Below, piece after piece: positions 17,508 to 25,972 of a stretch of DNA of 64,000 bases. Each line of letters starts with the position of its first letter. Position 1 is the first letter of the stretch. The DNA comes from Sinorhizobium chiapasense (GTDB taxonomy: Bacteria; Pseudomonadota; Alphaproteobacteria; Rhizobiales; Rhizobiaceae). Location: positions 2,294,001 through 2,358,000 of the forward strand of contig NZ_CP133148.1 of NCBI RefSeq assembly GCF_036488675.1, read 5' to 3'. The notes beneath the pieces were generated by a model. It was not told where the DNA came from, did not search any database, and saw only the letters and a program-made list of their open reading frames with translations. Made by a program: the position numbers and the translations under genes.

Positions 17508-18530
17508 TCAAGGAATGGAGAACATCGCGACGCGCTGGATGGTCCAGAACATCGCGACGCTGCCGATCGCGTAGGCCGGGACGCGCTGCGCCCAGACCGG
17601 CAAGGTGACGGGCAGCCGCCGCGCGACCGCCAGAAGCAAAATCACGGCCGCAACGAAAACGAGCTGCCCCGCCTCCACCCCGACATTGAAGAAGAAGAGC
17701 GCCAGCGGAATGTGACCCTCAGGCAGGCCGACCTCGCTGAGCGCACCGGCGAAGCCGAAGCCGTGCAGCAGGCCGAAGCCGAAAGCGACGATCCACGGCG
17801 CCCGCGCCGCCACGCCCACGCGCCCCTCGTCCCGGTGCACGATCTCGGCGGCGACGAAAACGATCGAAAGCGCGATCACGGCCTCGACCGGCGCCTGCGG
17901 CGCATGGACAAGGCCGAGCGTCGCGAGCGCCAGCGTGATCGAATGCGCCACGGTGAACGCGGTGACGGTCTTCACCAGCATCCCCACGCTACGGGTCAGC
18001 ATGAGAAGCGCCAGCACGAAGAGCAGATGGTCGATGCCGAACAGGATGTGCTCGACGCCGAGCTTCAGATAAACCCGGGCGACATCGAGCGCAGCGTCGG
18101 CGATCGGGATCAGCGCCGCCGGCTCGCGCGGCGTCAGCCGCTGCGTCCAGGACGTGCCGTCCAGGTATTCGACGCGAGCCAGCGCATCGGTCATTGTCGC
18201 TTCAAGGCCGTCGATCGAGAGCGTCTGGCCGCGCAGCGCCGGGGCGGTGAGCGTCCAATGCTCGATCGCCGCGCCGGAAGCAGCCCGGCCAACACGCGCC
18301 GATGCGCGTGTCTCACCGGAAAAGACGGGATCGAGGCCGAGCCTCATCTCGCCCTGCATCGGCACCTTCCAGAGCACCGAATATTCGCCCGGCCGCTCCT
18401 CGCGCAATTCGAGATAGGCCGGCCGGACCTCATGTGCGAGGGCTGCCGTCGGAAGGAGCAAGGACCATGCCCCCGCGAGACAGATCGTCAGGAGGCAGAT
18501 CGTTGCGAGACGGATCGCAAACCGGCTCAT
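17508..18530 (-). CDS. HupE/UreJ family membrane protein
   Basis: 340 residues. The signal peptide ends TAALAHEVRPAYLELRE, leaving a His at the mature N-terminus. A periplasmic beta domain of about 140 residues follows. Residues 150-335 have about seven membrane helices with the HupE/UreJ signatures LGVEHILFGIDHLLFVLALL and GFGLLHGFGFAGALSEVGLP, where HXXXGXDH is the metal-binding motif. Relatives transport nickel or cobalt. The start overlaps the stop of the upstream PpiC gene by four bases (ATGA). No urease or hydrogenase genes are nearby, so the metal supply may serve another envelope enzyme such as the DUF3604 protein (inference). Confidence 0.85.
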   Translation of the reverse strand: MSRFAIRLATICLLTICLAGAWSLLLPTAALAHEVRPAYLELREERPGEYSVLWKVPMQGEMRLGLDPVFSGETRASARVGRAASGAAIEHWTLTAPALRGQTLSIDGLEATMTDALARVEYLDGTSWTQRLTPREPAALIPIADAALDVARVYLKLGVEHILFGIDHLLFVLALLMLTRSVGMLVKTVTAFTVAHSITLALATLGLVHAPQAPVEAVIALSIVFVAAEIVHRDEGRVGVAARAPWIVAFGFGLLHGFGFAGALSEVGLPEGHIPLALFFFNVGVEAGQLVFVAAVILLLAVARRLPVTLPVWAQRVPAYAIGSVAMFWTIQRVAMFSIP

Positions 18531-19444
18531 CGACGCGTCCCCGTGTCTCCGATCGCCGTGTCCCCAGGCCCCGGTTCTCCGGGCAGAGGTCCGACCGCGG
18601 CCTCGATGCGCTCGTCCGCCACGATTTGGTATTTCCTGAAGAGCTCGGCGAAATACCGCTCTTGAAGGACACGCCGCTGCTCATCGCGCCATCGTTCGGC
18701 AACGTCGGCTTTCGCGTCCGCGAAGGGACGCTGTTCGCCGGGTATCGCCTCGTAAACACGGACGAGGTGCAGCCCATAGGCGGACTCGATCGGCCCGCTC
18801 CATTCGCCCGGAGAGAGCGCAAAAACCGCATCGGCAAACACCTGCCCGAACTGTCCCGCGACTCCGTAGCGGTCGGCGTCGCGGATATCGCTTTCGATCA
18901 ACAGGCGGTCGCCCTCCTCGGCCGCAGGCGCCAGCGCGTCAGACGCCGCGAGTTTCGCCAGCAACTGCCTCGCGTCGGCCGCGGCATCACTTCGCTTGCG
19001 ACGGTCGAAGAAGATATGCTGGAAGGATATCCGGCCGGGCCGGACGAACTTCTCCCGATGCGCATCGTAGAACGCCCGCAGTTCGCCTTCCGTCGGCTCG
19101 GCAATCCGCGCGGTGTCCTCGATCAGGAAGGTCATTTTCTGCGCGAGCCGGCGGCGCACGACGGTGTCGTCCCCGTCGAGGCCGAGTTCCCGCGCCTCGC
19201 GGGCCAGCAGCTCTTCCTTGAGCAGATCCAGAACCAGGCCGCGCAATTCCTCGCGAGACGGCTGGCGCTGCCATTGCCGCGCCCAGGTCTCGCTGACCCA
19301 GCGCAGTTCCCCTTCGCCGATTGCAACCTCCAGCGTACCGCGCGCCGGTTCCACCTCACCGCTACGGCCGAGCCAGGCATAGGCGGCAAACAGCGCGGCG
19401 CCCGCCAGCGCGAAATGCAAAAGAGGTTCCCTCAGCAACTTCAC
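18527..19444 (-). CDS. Membrane-anchored PpiC/parvulin-type peptidyl-prolyl isomerase
   Basis: 305 residues. The N-terminal helix (LLHFALAGAALFAAYAWLG) anchors it to the inner membrane with the bulk in the periplasm. A SurA-like helical region follows (DLLKEELLAREARELGLDGD). The parvulin domain covers about 140-255, from SFQHIFFD to GQFGQVFADAVFALSPGEWS and SAYGLHLVRVYE. The start is GTG 19444 with GGGGGAAAG upstream. It is the first gene of the operon. It likely folds or chaperones the exported proteins encoded after it. Confidence 0.83.
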   Translation of the reverse strand: MKLLREPLLHFALAGAALFAAYAWLGRSGEVEPARGTLEVAIGEGELRWVSETWARQWQRQPSREELRGLVLDLLKEELLAREARELGLDGDDTVVRRRLAQKMTFLIEDTARIAEPTEGELRAFYDAHREKFVRPGRISFQHIFFDRRKRSDAAADARQLLAKLAASDALAPAAEEGDRLLIESDIRDADRYGVAGQFGQVFADAVFALSPGEWSGPIESAYGLHLVRVYEAIPGEQRPFADAKADVAERWRDEQRRVLQERYFAELFRKYQIVADERIEAAVGPLPGEPGPGDTAIGDTGTRR

Positions 19445-19808
19445 AGACTTTCCCCCGTCGGCCGTAGCAGGATTGGGTTCAGGCGCGGATCACGTTCAAA
19501 CGGATCTCGTCAATTCATGGGGACTGCTGTCGCTTCCGTCACAGGTCCTTGGGTCGGATCCAGTCAAGGATCAGGGCAAACAGAAAGATTTGAAATGTTG
19601 CGATACTTGCCGGGTCAATGAAGCGGCGCACCCGCAACGATACCGGGTACGCGCGAAAATCTGATGTATTTCGTTTTTTGCTATCGTTTATAGTGTACCA
19701 TAGCACTCGAAAAGCCAAGTGCCTTTTACCTCCGAGCCGTTTTCATTGAAGCGTATCAACGGGTTCGTGATCACCGCAGTAGGCCGCTTTTCTTCATCTA
19801 CTCCCCGC
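19445..19808. other. Spacer upstream of the PpiC operon
   Basis: About 360 bases. It contains an AT-rich stretch (19665-19705, TTTCGTTTTTTGCTATCGTT and TATAGTGTACCATAG) unlike the surrounding GC-rich DNA, the best place for the operon promoter. I see no gene or member of the repeat families. Confidence 0.4.
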
Positions 19809-20332
19809 TCACGTCATGAATTTGGGCAACTGGGCCGCCAAGGCATCAACCGCAAGTCGCACCTTCAGCGGCAGATGCGGCGTCTGCTCGCCGCAAGGCT
19901 GCGGATCGCGAGGTCAAAGCCATCGCCCGCGAGGTCGGCGAAGTGATCGCTGAACGACAGATCGAGTTCGAGCGCCGGATATCGCTCGGCAAGCTTGAGG
20001 AGGATGGGGACAACACAGCGCCGGCCGAACAGCGCGGGCATGGTGACGCGAAGGCGTCCGCGCGGCTCGGAAAGCTGATCGGCCGCGAGCGCGTCGGCGG
20101 CCTCGGCTTCGGCGAGCACAACACGGCAGCGCTCATAATAGGCGCGCCCGAAGTCCGTCAGGCTCTGGCGTCGCGTTGTGCGGTTGAGGAGGCGTACGCC
20201 GAGCCGCTCTTCCAGGAACCGCACATGCTTGCCGACCATCGGTCCGGACAGATCGAGCGCGGCCGCGGCGGCCGCAAACGAGCCGAGGTCCACGGCTTTG
20301 ACGAAGACGGCCATGCTCGCAAGGCGATCCAT
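19809..20332 (-). pseudogene. LysR-family regulator with large internal deletion
   Basis: The first 140 residues are an intact LysR N-terminus: winged HTH (MAVFVKAVDLGSFAAAAAAL, LEERLGVRLLNRTTR) and the start of the effector domain up to DGFDLAIR. The frame then ends at TGA 19865. In another frame the sequence continues PHLPLKVRLAVDALAAQLPK then FMT and stops at 19809, which is the usual LysR C-terminus. About 120 central residues of the effector domain are missing, so this is a deletion pseudogene. It diverges from the oxidoreductase at 20435, the classical arrangement for LysR regulator and target. Confidence 0.8.
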
Positions 20333-20434
20333 ATTCGGAACTCCGGGTTTCCACTGTCCTGCACATCAAGCTATTTATCGCCCAAATGCTCGCTGGCATA
20401 GCTCATTCAGTTCAATTGTTTTGGAGTTCTGCCG

Positions 20435-21424
20435 ATGGTGCGTGTCGTTCGCTTTCATGAGCTTGGTGGCCCCGAGGTCCTGCGCATCGAGGACATCGAT
20501 GTTGTGGGGCCTGGTCCGGGCGAGGTTCAGGTCCGCGTCAAGGCGCTCGGCCTCAACAGGGCCGAGGCGCTTATCCGCGCCGGCACCTACATCGAGACGC
20601 CCACCCTGCCCTCCGGTCTCGGCCTCGAGGCGGCAGGCATTGTCGAAACCCTCGGCGAAGGCCTGGAGGGTTTCGCACCGGGCGACGTCGTCAGCGTGGT
20701 ACCGCCACCGTCGATGGTCCGCTGGCCCGCCTATGGCGAGCTTGCCAATTTTCCGGCGAGGCTCGTCGTCAAGCACCCGCCATCGCTCGGCTTCGAGGCG
20801 GCGGCCGCCGTCTGGATGCCCTATCTCACCGCCTATGGTGCGCTGATCGACATCGCCGGACTGCGCCGTGAGGATTTCGTCGTGATCACCGCCGCATCGA
20901 GCAGCGTCGGACTGGCCGCGATCGAGATTGCCAACTGGGTCGGCGCAACCGCGATCGCAGTCACGCGCACCTCCGGCAAGAAGCGGGCCCTCATCGGTTT
21001 CGGCGCCGCGCATGTCATCGCCTCCGCCGAGGATGATCTGGAAGCCCGGCTGACGGAGATCGCCGGTCCGGCGGGCGTACGTGTGGTGTTCGACGCGGTC
21101 GGCGGACCCGCCTTCGAGCCGCTGACCGCCGCGATGTCACGGGGCGGCATCCTCATCGAATATGGCGGCCTGAGCCCCGAGCCGACGCCCTTCCCGCTCT
21201 TTGCCGTGTTGAGCAAGAGCCTGACGCTGCGCGGTTACCTCGTCCACGAAATCATCTCCGATCCGGCGCGGCTCGATGCCGCCAGGACCTTCATCCTCGA
21301 TGGGCTGACGGATGGTTCGCTCCGGCCGGTGATCGCCAGGACCTTTCCGTTCGAAGAAATCGTCGAAGCGCATCGATTTCTGGAGTCGAACCAGCAGTTC
21401 GGCAAGATCGTCGTGACAGTTTGA
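20435..21424 (+). CDS. Zinc-independent quinone oxidoreductase (MDR family)
   Basis: 329 residues of the medium-chain dehydrogenase/reductase fold. The catalytic N-terminal domain (VRVKALGLNRAEALIRAGTY, GLGLEAAGIVETLGEG, FAPGDVVSVV) lacks Zn-ligand Cys, and the Rossmann domain has ITAASSSVGLAAIEIANWVG in place of the usual AAGGVG-type NADPH loop. The C-terminus (RTFPFEEIVEAHRFLESNQQ then FGKIVV) is typical of QOR/zeta-crystallin enzymes. It reduces quinones or enones with NADPH. GGAG lies nine bases before ATG. The divergent LysR gene, probably its former regulator, is broken, so expression may now be unregulated (inference). Confidence 0.87.
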   Translation: MVRVVRFHELGGPEVLRIEDIDVVGPGPGEVQVRVKALGLNRAEALIRAGTYIETPTLPSGLGLEAAGIVETLGEGLEGFAPGDVVSVVPPPSMVRWPAYGELANFPARLVVKHPPSLGFEAAAAVWMPYLTAYGALIDIAGLRREDFVVITAASSSVGLAAIEIANWVGATAIAVTRTSGKKRALIGFGAAHVIASAEDDLEARLTEIAGPAGVRVVFDAVGGPAFEPLTAAMSRGGILIEYGGLSPEPTPFPLFAVLSKSLTLRGYLVHEIISDPARLDAARTFILDGLTDGSLRPVIARTFPFEEIVEAHRFLESNQQFGKIVVTV

Positions 21425-21439
21425 ACGCGGCGCCGCGCC

Positions 21440-21868
21440 TCAATCTTCGGGAAAGCATTCGTATTGCGGCAGATCGTCGGTGATCTCAAACCATTCCGCC
21501 TTCGACCCGACGAAGATGTGCGCCGAGGGCCGGATCGCCGGCGCGTCGACGAGCGTGCCGAGCGTCACATGCGCATAGGCACCTTCGCGCACGACGGAAT
21601 AGAGCAGTGAGCCGCAGGCCGCGCAATGGACGTCATGCGCCTCTCCCTCGTCGCCATAGATCAGGCGAGCCTCCTCGCCCCGAACAAGGCTGAGTTCGCC
21701 GCGTTTGACGCCGGCGAAGGGCTTGAAGGCCGAACCGGTCGCGCGCCGGCAATTCGAGCAATGGCAGTTCATCGCATATTCGAACCGGTCCGCCACCCGG
21801 TATTCGATCGCCCCGCACAGACATTTGCCCGTCAGCATCCTGACGGTGCCGAAACTCGCGTCAGCCAT
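21440..21868 (-). CDS. GFA (CENP-V/Gfa-like) zinc protein
   Basis: 142 residues with the glutathione-dependent formaldehyde-activating fold: GKCLCGAIEYRV and MNCHCSNCRRATGSAFKPFA give the first Cys set, and VHCAACGSLLY gives the second zinc site. Such small GFA proteins bind zinc through these Cys; most are uncharacterised and many are not true S-(hydroxymethyl)glutathione synthases. AGGAGG lies a few bases upstream of ATG 21868. It ends convergently 15 bases from the oxidoreductase. Compare the larger Gfa at 54118-54693. Confidence 0.85.
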   Translation of the reverse strand: MADASFGTVRMLTGKCLCGAIEYRVADRFEYAMNCHCSNCRRATGSAFKPFAGVKRGELSLVRGEEARLIYGDEGEAHDVHCAACGSLLYSVVREGAYAHVTLGTLVDAPAIRPSAHIFVGSKAEWFEITDDLPQYECFPED

Positions 21869-21986
21869 GGCCTCCTCCTGTCTTCGGCCGGCAGGCTACA
21901 TGACGCCCGCCCCGGTCCGCAACCGGGTCACCGCGCTTGTTCCAAGGTCGCCCTGCAGGCTGCGGTCGCCGCCGACGATCACCGCT

Positions 21987-23054
21987 TCAAGCCCTCGGCG
22001 TCGGAGCGACTTGATCGCCTTTCACATCCTCGCCCAACAATTCCGAAACCCACTTGCTGGACGGATGCTGGCTGCAGAAGGTCAACAGCGCGATCGTTAT
22101 GGGCACGCCGATGAAGGCGCCAAAGACGCCCCAGAGATAGCCCCACAACAGAACGGAAAACAGGACAACGACGGGTGACACCGACAGCGCGCTGCCTGCG
22201 ACTCGTGGCTCGACATAACTGCTCACAACGAACTGAATGAGATTCAATCCCACGAAGACCAGCAAGACGCTTTCCGCGGTACCGAACTGGATGAGGGCGA
22301 ACAGCGTGGGGAACAGGGTGGCGAAAAGCGGTCCCAGAAAGGGGATGTAGTTGAGAGCGAACGCAATGAAGCCCCACTCCTCGGCGAGGGACAACCCGAC
22401 AGCGCGAGCGAAAATCCAGACCAGAAGCCCGGTGACGACACTCATCGCCGTCCTGATCATCATGTAGCGGCGGATCTTCATGGCCGTTAGCCGACTGCCA
22501 TGAAGCAGCAATGTGCTGGCAGTCTGGTTTCGCAGCGCCCCGATCCTGCGCTCGAAGGCCTCGACCTCCATCAGCCCGAGCAGAACATAGACGAGAGCGA
22601 TCAGCCAGAAGCTGAAAGTGCTGTTAAGGCGGCCGCTTACGGTCTGTACCGTACGCAAGATCCAGCCAACGCCGAAGTTGTCCGACCAAAGTACCTCAAC
22701 GACGAAGCCGTGTTCCTCGAGCCAGAGGCGAGCTTCGTCATAGAGCTGCTGAAAACGCGCGGCATCCGCGATGATCCACCGGCCGACCTGCCCGAATGCC
22801 CAGGCTATCAGCCAGCCGAACGCGAGGAAGGCAAGCACGACCATCAGGAAGGTGATGACGACCGCCAGATAATGAGGGAGCACCACCTGCAGCCGGCGCT
22901 GCGCCGGCCAAACCAGCGCGATGATGAACAGCGCGAAAGCAACTGGCGCAAAAACCGAACTCGCCACCGAGAGCATCGCGACGAAGAGCAGAGTCGCGAT
23001 CAGAACTTGGGCGGTGTAAATTGCCTTGTATCCTGCGGCCCGCACGCTCTCCAC
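21987..23054 (-). CDS. AI-2E/PerM-family membrane permease
   Basis: 355 residues with about eight membrane helices: paired N-terminal helices (AQVLIATLLFVAMLSVASSV, FALFIIALVWP), a helix around 60-85, the long amphipathic loop at 90-150, and the C-terminal set with ALNYIPFLGPLFATLFPTLF and LWGYLWGVFGAFIGVPITIA. This is the AI-2E transporter family (YdiK/PerM), whose members export small molecules or act as ion antiporters; the name does not prove autoinducer-2 transport. The start is GTG 23054, or the GTG at 23045 that has GGAG three bases ahead. Confidence 0.83.
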   Translation of the reverse strand: MESVRAAGYKAIYTAQVLIATLLFVAMLSVASSVFAPVAFALFIIALVWPAQRRLQVVLPHYLAVVITFLMVVLAFLAFGWLIAWAFGQVGRWIIADAARFQQLYDEARLWLEEHGFVVEVLWSDNFGVGWILRTVQTVSGRLNSTFSFWLIALVYVLLGLMEVEAFERRIGALRNQTASTLLLHGSRLTAMKIRRYMMIRTAMSVVTGLLVWIFARAVGLSLAEEWGFIAFALNYIPFLGPLFATLFPTLFALIQFGTAESVLLVFVGLNLIQFVVSSYVEPRVAGSALSVSPVVVLFSVLLWGYLWGVFGAFIGVPITIALLTFCSQHPSSKWVSELLGEDVKGDQVAPTPRA

Positions 23055-23344
23055 CTTCCAGATAATTCCACCTGTCTCGCGACGTCAGGCCAATCTGGCA
23101 ATGGACGCCGCTCCCGCAGCCGTGAGGAAGTTTCGTCGCGAGAACGCATCGAGACGACGTGACACTTGCTGGAGAATGGGACTGGAGCACCCGCAACCGG
23201 CGCCGTGGACAAGGTGTTGACAATTCCTGCCCAACCGAAGCATCGCATCCCCTCACTGCGTGCCGCAAGAAGACCGTCAGCAATCTAACATTGCACCCGC
23301 GCAGAATCCACCAGGGCCGGCAACAGCTCGACACCATTGCGATC

Positions 23345-23360
23345 TAATCGGATACGATAT
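23345..23360. promoter_or_regulatory. Candidate OhrR-type operator upstream of the MarR gene
   Basis: TAATCGGATACGATAT, containing the inverted repeat ATCG-GATA-CGAT, lies 40 bases before the regulator start in an AT-rich promoter. The core TCGGATNCG recurs three times upstream of ohr (34921-35009). Confidence 0.5.
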
Positions 23361-23400
23361 ATATAAAAGCCCGACAGCAAAGAAGCGGATTGGATATGCC

Positions 23401-23889
23401 ATGACCCCTGCAAAGAACCCGGATTCGGCCACGCTCGCTCCCCCGCAGGCAGGCACGGAAAAACCGAAACTGGCGAATTTTCTGTGCTTCGCGATCTACT
23501 CGGCAAATCTTGCCTTCGGCCGCGCCTACAAGCCGATTCTGGATGAGCTTGGCCTCACTTATACCCAGTACATCGCCCTGGTCGCGCTTTCCGAAAGGGA
23601 CGACCAGACGGTCGGCGAACTCGGCGAAAAATTGTTCCTCGAATCCAACACGTTGACGCCGATCCTCAAGAAGCTCGAGCAGATCGGTCTCATCAGCCGT
23701 CGCCGCGACCCGGAAGACGAGCGGCAGGTGCGGGTGAGCCTGACACCCGCCGGCCGCCGACTTGCAGACGCCGATCCCGGCGCGTCGCTGACGGATGCCA
23801 CCGGGCTCGGAGAAGACTTTGACGAGGTACAGCAAAGCGTGGCGAGGCTGCGCGATAACCTCATGCGCGCCACGCCGGGCAAGCCGTAA
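23401..23889 (+). CDS. ohrR: MarR-family peroxide-sensing repressor (OhrR-like)
   Basis: 162 residues with a winged-helix MarR core (LTYTQYIALVALSERDDQTV, LFLESNTLTPILKKLEQIGL, RRDPEDERQVRVSLTPAG). Cys29 in ANFLCFAIYSANLAF matches the reactive N-terminal Cys of OhrR (FLCFALYSA), and the C-terminus has the OhrR-like FDEVQQSVARLRDNLMRA. OhrR represses ohr until organic hydroperoxides oxidise this Cys. ATG 23401 has only a weak ribosome site. Unusually the ohr gene is not adjacent; the Ohr at 34502-34897 carries the same putative operator core. Confidence 0.78.
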   Translation: MTPAKNPDSATLAPPQAGTEKPKLANFLCFAIYSANLAFGRAYKPILDELGLTYTQYIALVALSERDDQTVGELGEKLFLESNTLTPILKKLEQIGLISRRRDPEDERQVRVSLTPAGRRLADADPGASLTDATGLGEDFDEVQQSVARLRDNLMRATPGKP

Positions 23890-24127
23890 ACGGCGGGTCA
23901 GCCATCCTCTTCCCTGTCGCGGAACAAAGTGTGAGCTTCGGAATTTATAGGAGGTCGTCCTTCATCCGAGGTCGGCGTAGACGTCACGCACAAACAGCAG
24001 CAGTATCCGCAATCCGGCGGGCACTGCCGGGGTTGCGGCAATGTCTTTAGTGCGCAACGGCAGAGCCAGACTCGCGCTGGCTTTACCACATCATCGACAG
24101 CAGCTTCGGGCCGTCAGGAACCGGGAA

Positions 24128-24313
24128 ATGGAAGACCTGTTCGAGGCCTATGCTCTTGCCGCAGGGGCCATTGAAAGCCTCCGCAACGAGTATCCTCGGC
24201 GCGAAGAACTGCTGCTCGAATATCAGAACCTGTGCCTCGACATGCAGGCCGAGGTCGTGGCGTTCCTGGAACGCGGCCCGGCCCCTCACGCACAACAGCC
24301 AAAGGATGAGTGA
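24128..24313 (+). CDS. Small helical protein, 61 residues, unknown
   Basis: MEDLFEAYALAAGAIESLRN continues as EYPRREELLLEYQNLCLDMQ, an almost wholly helical, acidic protein with one Cys and heptad-like Leu spacing, as in small regulatory or structural proteins of rhizobia. The ATG is preceded by AGGAACCGGGAA. Upstream in-frame codons to 24041 look unlike protein, so I start at 24128. No family is recognised. A hairpin at 24361-24391 lies 48 bases downstream and may terminate it. Confidence 0.5.
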   Translation: MEDLFEAYALAAGAIESLRNEYPRREELLLEYQNLCLDMQAEVVAFLERGPAPHAQQPKDE

Positions 24314-24360
24314 CAACTCCCCTCTGGCGCGGACAGATTTAACCCCAACGCGTTAGCAAA

Positions 24361-24391
24361 CAGAGCCCCCAGTCATCTCTCAGGGGCTCTG
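24361..24391 (+). terminator. Hairpin, possible terminator
   Basis: CAGAGCCCC pairs perfectly with GGGGCTCTG around a 13-base loop. It lies just after the small gene ending at 24313. There is no T-run after the stem, so rho-independent termination is uncertain. Confidence 0.4.
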
Positions 24392-24561
24392 CTCTAAATT
24401 GCTACTAAAAAGGAATGGGTAATTCTATGACGCTACAAAGTTGTAGCCGAATCATTTTGCCAAACTAAAATTGCATGTCTACTAGCCTATAAGGATTATT
24501 TGGCGAGCCGGCTGCGCCGAAGCTCGTCTGCGTTTGCGCCGCGGAAGTTGGATGAAAAGGA

Positions 24562-24596
24562 GCCCGCCACTAGGAATGATCGGGAAACCGGCGGGC
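24562..24596. terminator. Hairpin of unknown role
   Basis: GCCCGCC pairs with GGCGGGC around a 21-base loop; AAAAGGA precedes the stem and CCTGAGTTTG follows it. Confidence 0.3.
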
Positions 24597-24777
24597 CCTG
24601 AGTTTGACGCCAATTATGTTGGCCTTCCAATCGTGCCAGAATTGGCCGATTTGTCCACTAATCGATAGGGCTAGATCAACCCGCGCGTGCAACTGCAAAG
24701 GCGTTGTCTACGAAAGCGTGCTCGCTGTTCGTTGTCGGCGATAGGCGACACAGCCACCATGCGAAGGAATTAAAGAA

Positions 24778-24799
24778 GCCCACTTCCGGAGAAGTGGGC
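24778..24799 (-). terminator. Terminator-like hairpin with CGGA loop
   Basis: GCCCACTTC-CGGA-GAAGTGGGC is a perfect nine-pair stem. On the minus strand it is followed by TTCTTTAATT, resembling a rho-independent terminator for a transcript coming from the right. Confidence 0.5.
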
Positions 24800-24972
24800 C
24801 CTGAAAACGTCCTAAAACCACTTAACAATATGGAGTACAACGTGCCAGATTTTTTCCCCGTTTCCAGTAACATTTTAGGGGTAATCGCAATCTGGCATGC
24901 CCGCACTTGGCGTCGTTCCCCTGCACTGTGGTGTTGGGCCTGAGCGACTTCACCGATCCGAGCCGTGGCCGC

Positions 24973-25902
24973 CTATGGCGCACGAGCTGGCTTTTGCGAG
25001 CGCGCGACGATGATGATGCCGATCAGCGAAACGATCAGTCCCCCGGCCATCGCAAAGGACAACGGCTCGCCGAACATCATCCAGGACCAGATCATCGTCA
25101 CCGGCGGGCTCAGATAGAGGATGGCCGTAACCCGGGCCGGGGAGGATTTGCGAAGCGCGATGTAATAGAGGCTCCACGCGCCGAAGGTCGCGACGAAGAC
25201 GAGCCAGAGAATACCGCCGATAAAACCGATGTCGAGCACCGGGAGAATGCCTCCTTCGTGCCAGGCGAACACCGCGAAGATCGCGGCCGCCGAAAGGCAT
25301 TGGATGCACAGGCTCTGGTAGATGGGCATGGAATTCGTCGGACTGCGTTTCTGCAACAGCGTTGCCATTGCGAGCGAAAGCGTGCCGAGAACCGGCAGGC
25401 CATAGGCCCAAAGCGGCACGTCGCCCATGTTGAGCGACCAGCCCGAGGCGATCAACACGCCGGCCATGCCGAGGATCGAGCCGAACCACTGGCGCGCGGT
25501 CAAGGCCTGCCCGAGGACCGGCCAGGACAATATCGCCACCGCAAGCGGCAACATGTCGGCAATCAAGGCGACGAGGCCCGTCGGGACGCCATAGGAGATC
25601 GCAAGCGCAAACCCGGCGAGATAACCGGACATCGCCAGCGCGCCGAACAGCATTTGCGAGAAGGCATCTTTCCACCTGATCGCCGGCCCCATGGTGAGCG
25701 CGAAAGGAAGCAGCAGAAGTCCGGACACCAGGCTTCGCCACAGGAGGATCAGGAAGATCGGCGCATGGTCGATCGCAAATCGGATGCCGACAAAGCCGGC
25801 GCTCCAGGAAATCACCAGGGCCGCTTCGAGGATGACCAGGATGAGAACCGCCGACATTCCCCTCTTCGGGCGGTACGAGCCCGCGGCAACAGCTTCACTC
25901 AT
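24973..25902 (-). CDS. DMT-superfamily (EamA) exporter
   Basis: 309 residues with ten predicted membrane helices arranged as two EamA repeats (roughly 20-150 and 165-300). Typical segments are SWSAGFVGIRFAIDHAPIFL in helix 1-2 and FGAWSLYYIALRKSSPARVT, LYLSPPVTMIWSWMMFGEPL in the second repeat. Such inner-membrane carriers export metabolites or amino acids; the substrate cannot be told from sequence. It lies 70 bases downstream of a TetR-family gene on the same strand, so it may belong to the same transcript or be controlled by that regulator. Confidence 0.85.
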   Translation of the reverse strand: MSEAVAAGSYRPKRGMSAVLILVILEAALVISWSAGFVGIRFAIDHAPIFLILLWRSLVSGLLLLPFALTMGPAIRWKDAFSQMLFGALAMSGYLAGFALAISYGVPTGLVALIADMLPLAVAILSWPVLGQALTARQWFGSILGMAGVLIASGWSLNMGDVPLWAYGLPVLGTLSLAMATLLQKRSPTNSMPIYQSLCIQCLSAAAIFAVFAWHEGGILPVLDIGFIGGILWLVFVATFGAWSLYYIALRKSSPARVTAILYLSPPVTMIWSWMMFGEPLSFAMAGGLIVSLIGIIIVARSQKPARAP

Positions 25903-25972
25903 GGATGGGGTCCGTTTTCTGGCGATGGCGCAGTTGTGAGAAATTCGGAGACCTGAGGGGAGAACGTTGCCC

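Larger units (their letters stand above)
24314..24972. other. Gene-free spacer with three strong hairpins
   Basis: About 660 bases, clearly AT-richer than the flanks, without a plausible gene. It carries three GC-rich hairpins (24361-24391, 24562-24596, 24778-24799), the last two followed by GGCCCTGA-like sequence, and an inverted repeat TGCCAGATT...AATCTGGCA (24843-24897). It may hold small RNAs or the remains of an imported element. Confidence 0.45.

Noticed and set aside
21987..23054. Quorum-sensing AI-2 exporter
   Set aside because: The AI-2E family name alone does not show autoinducer-2 transport, and no luxS or lsr genes are nearby.
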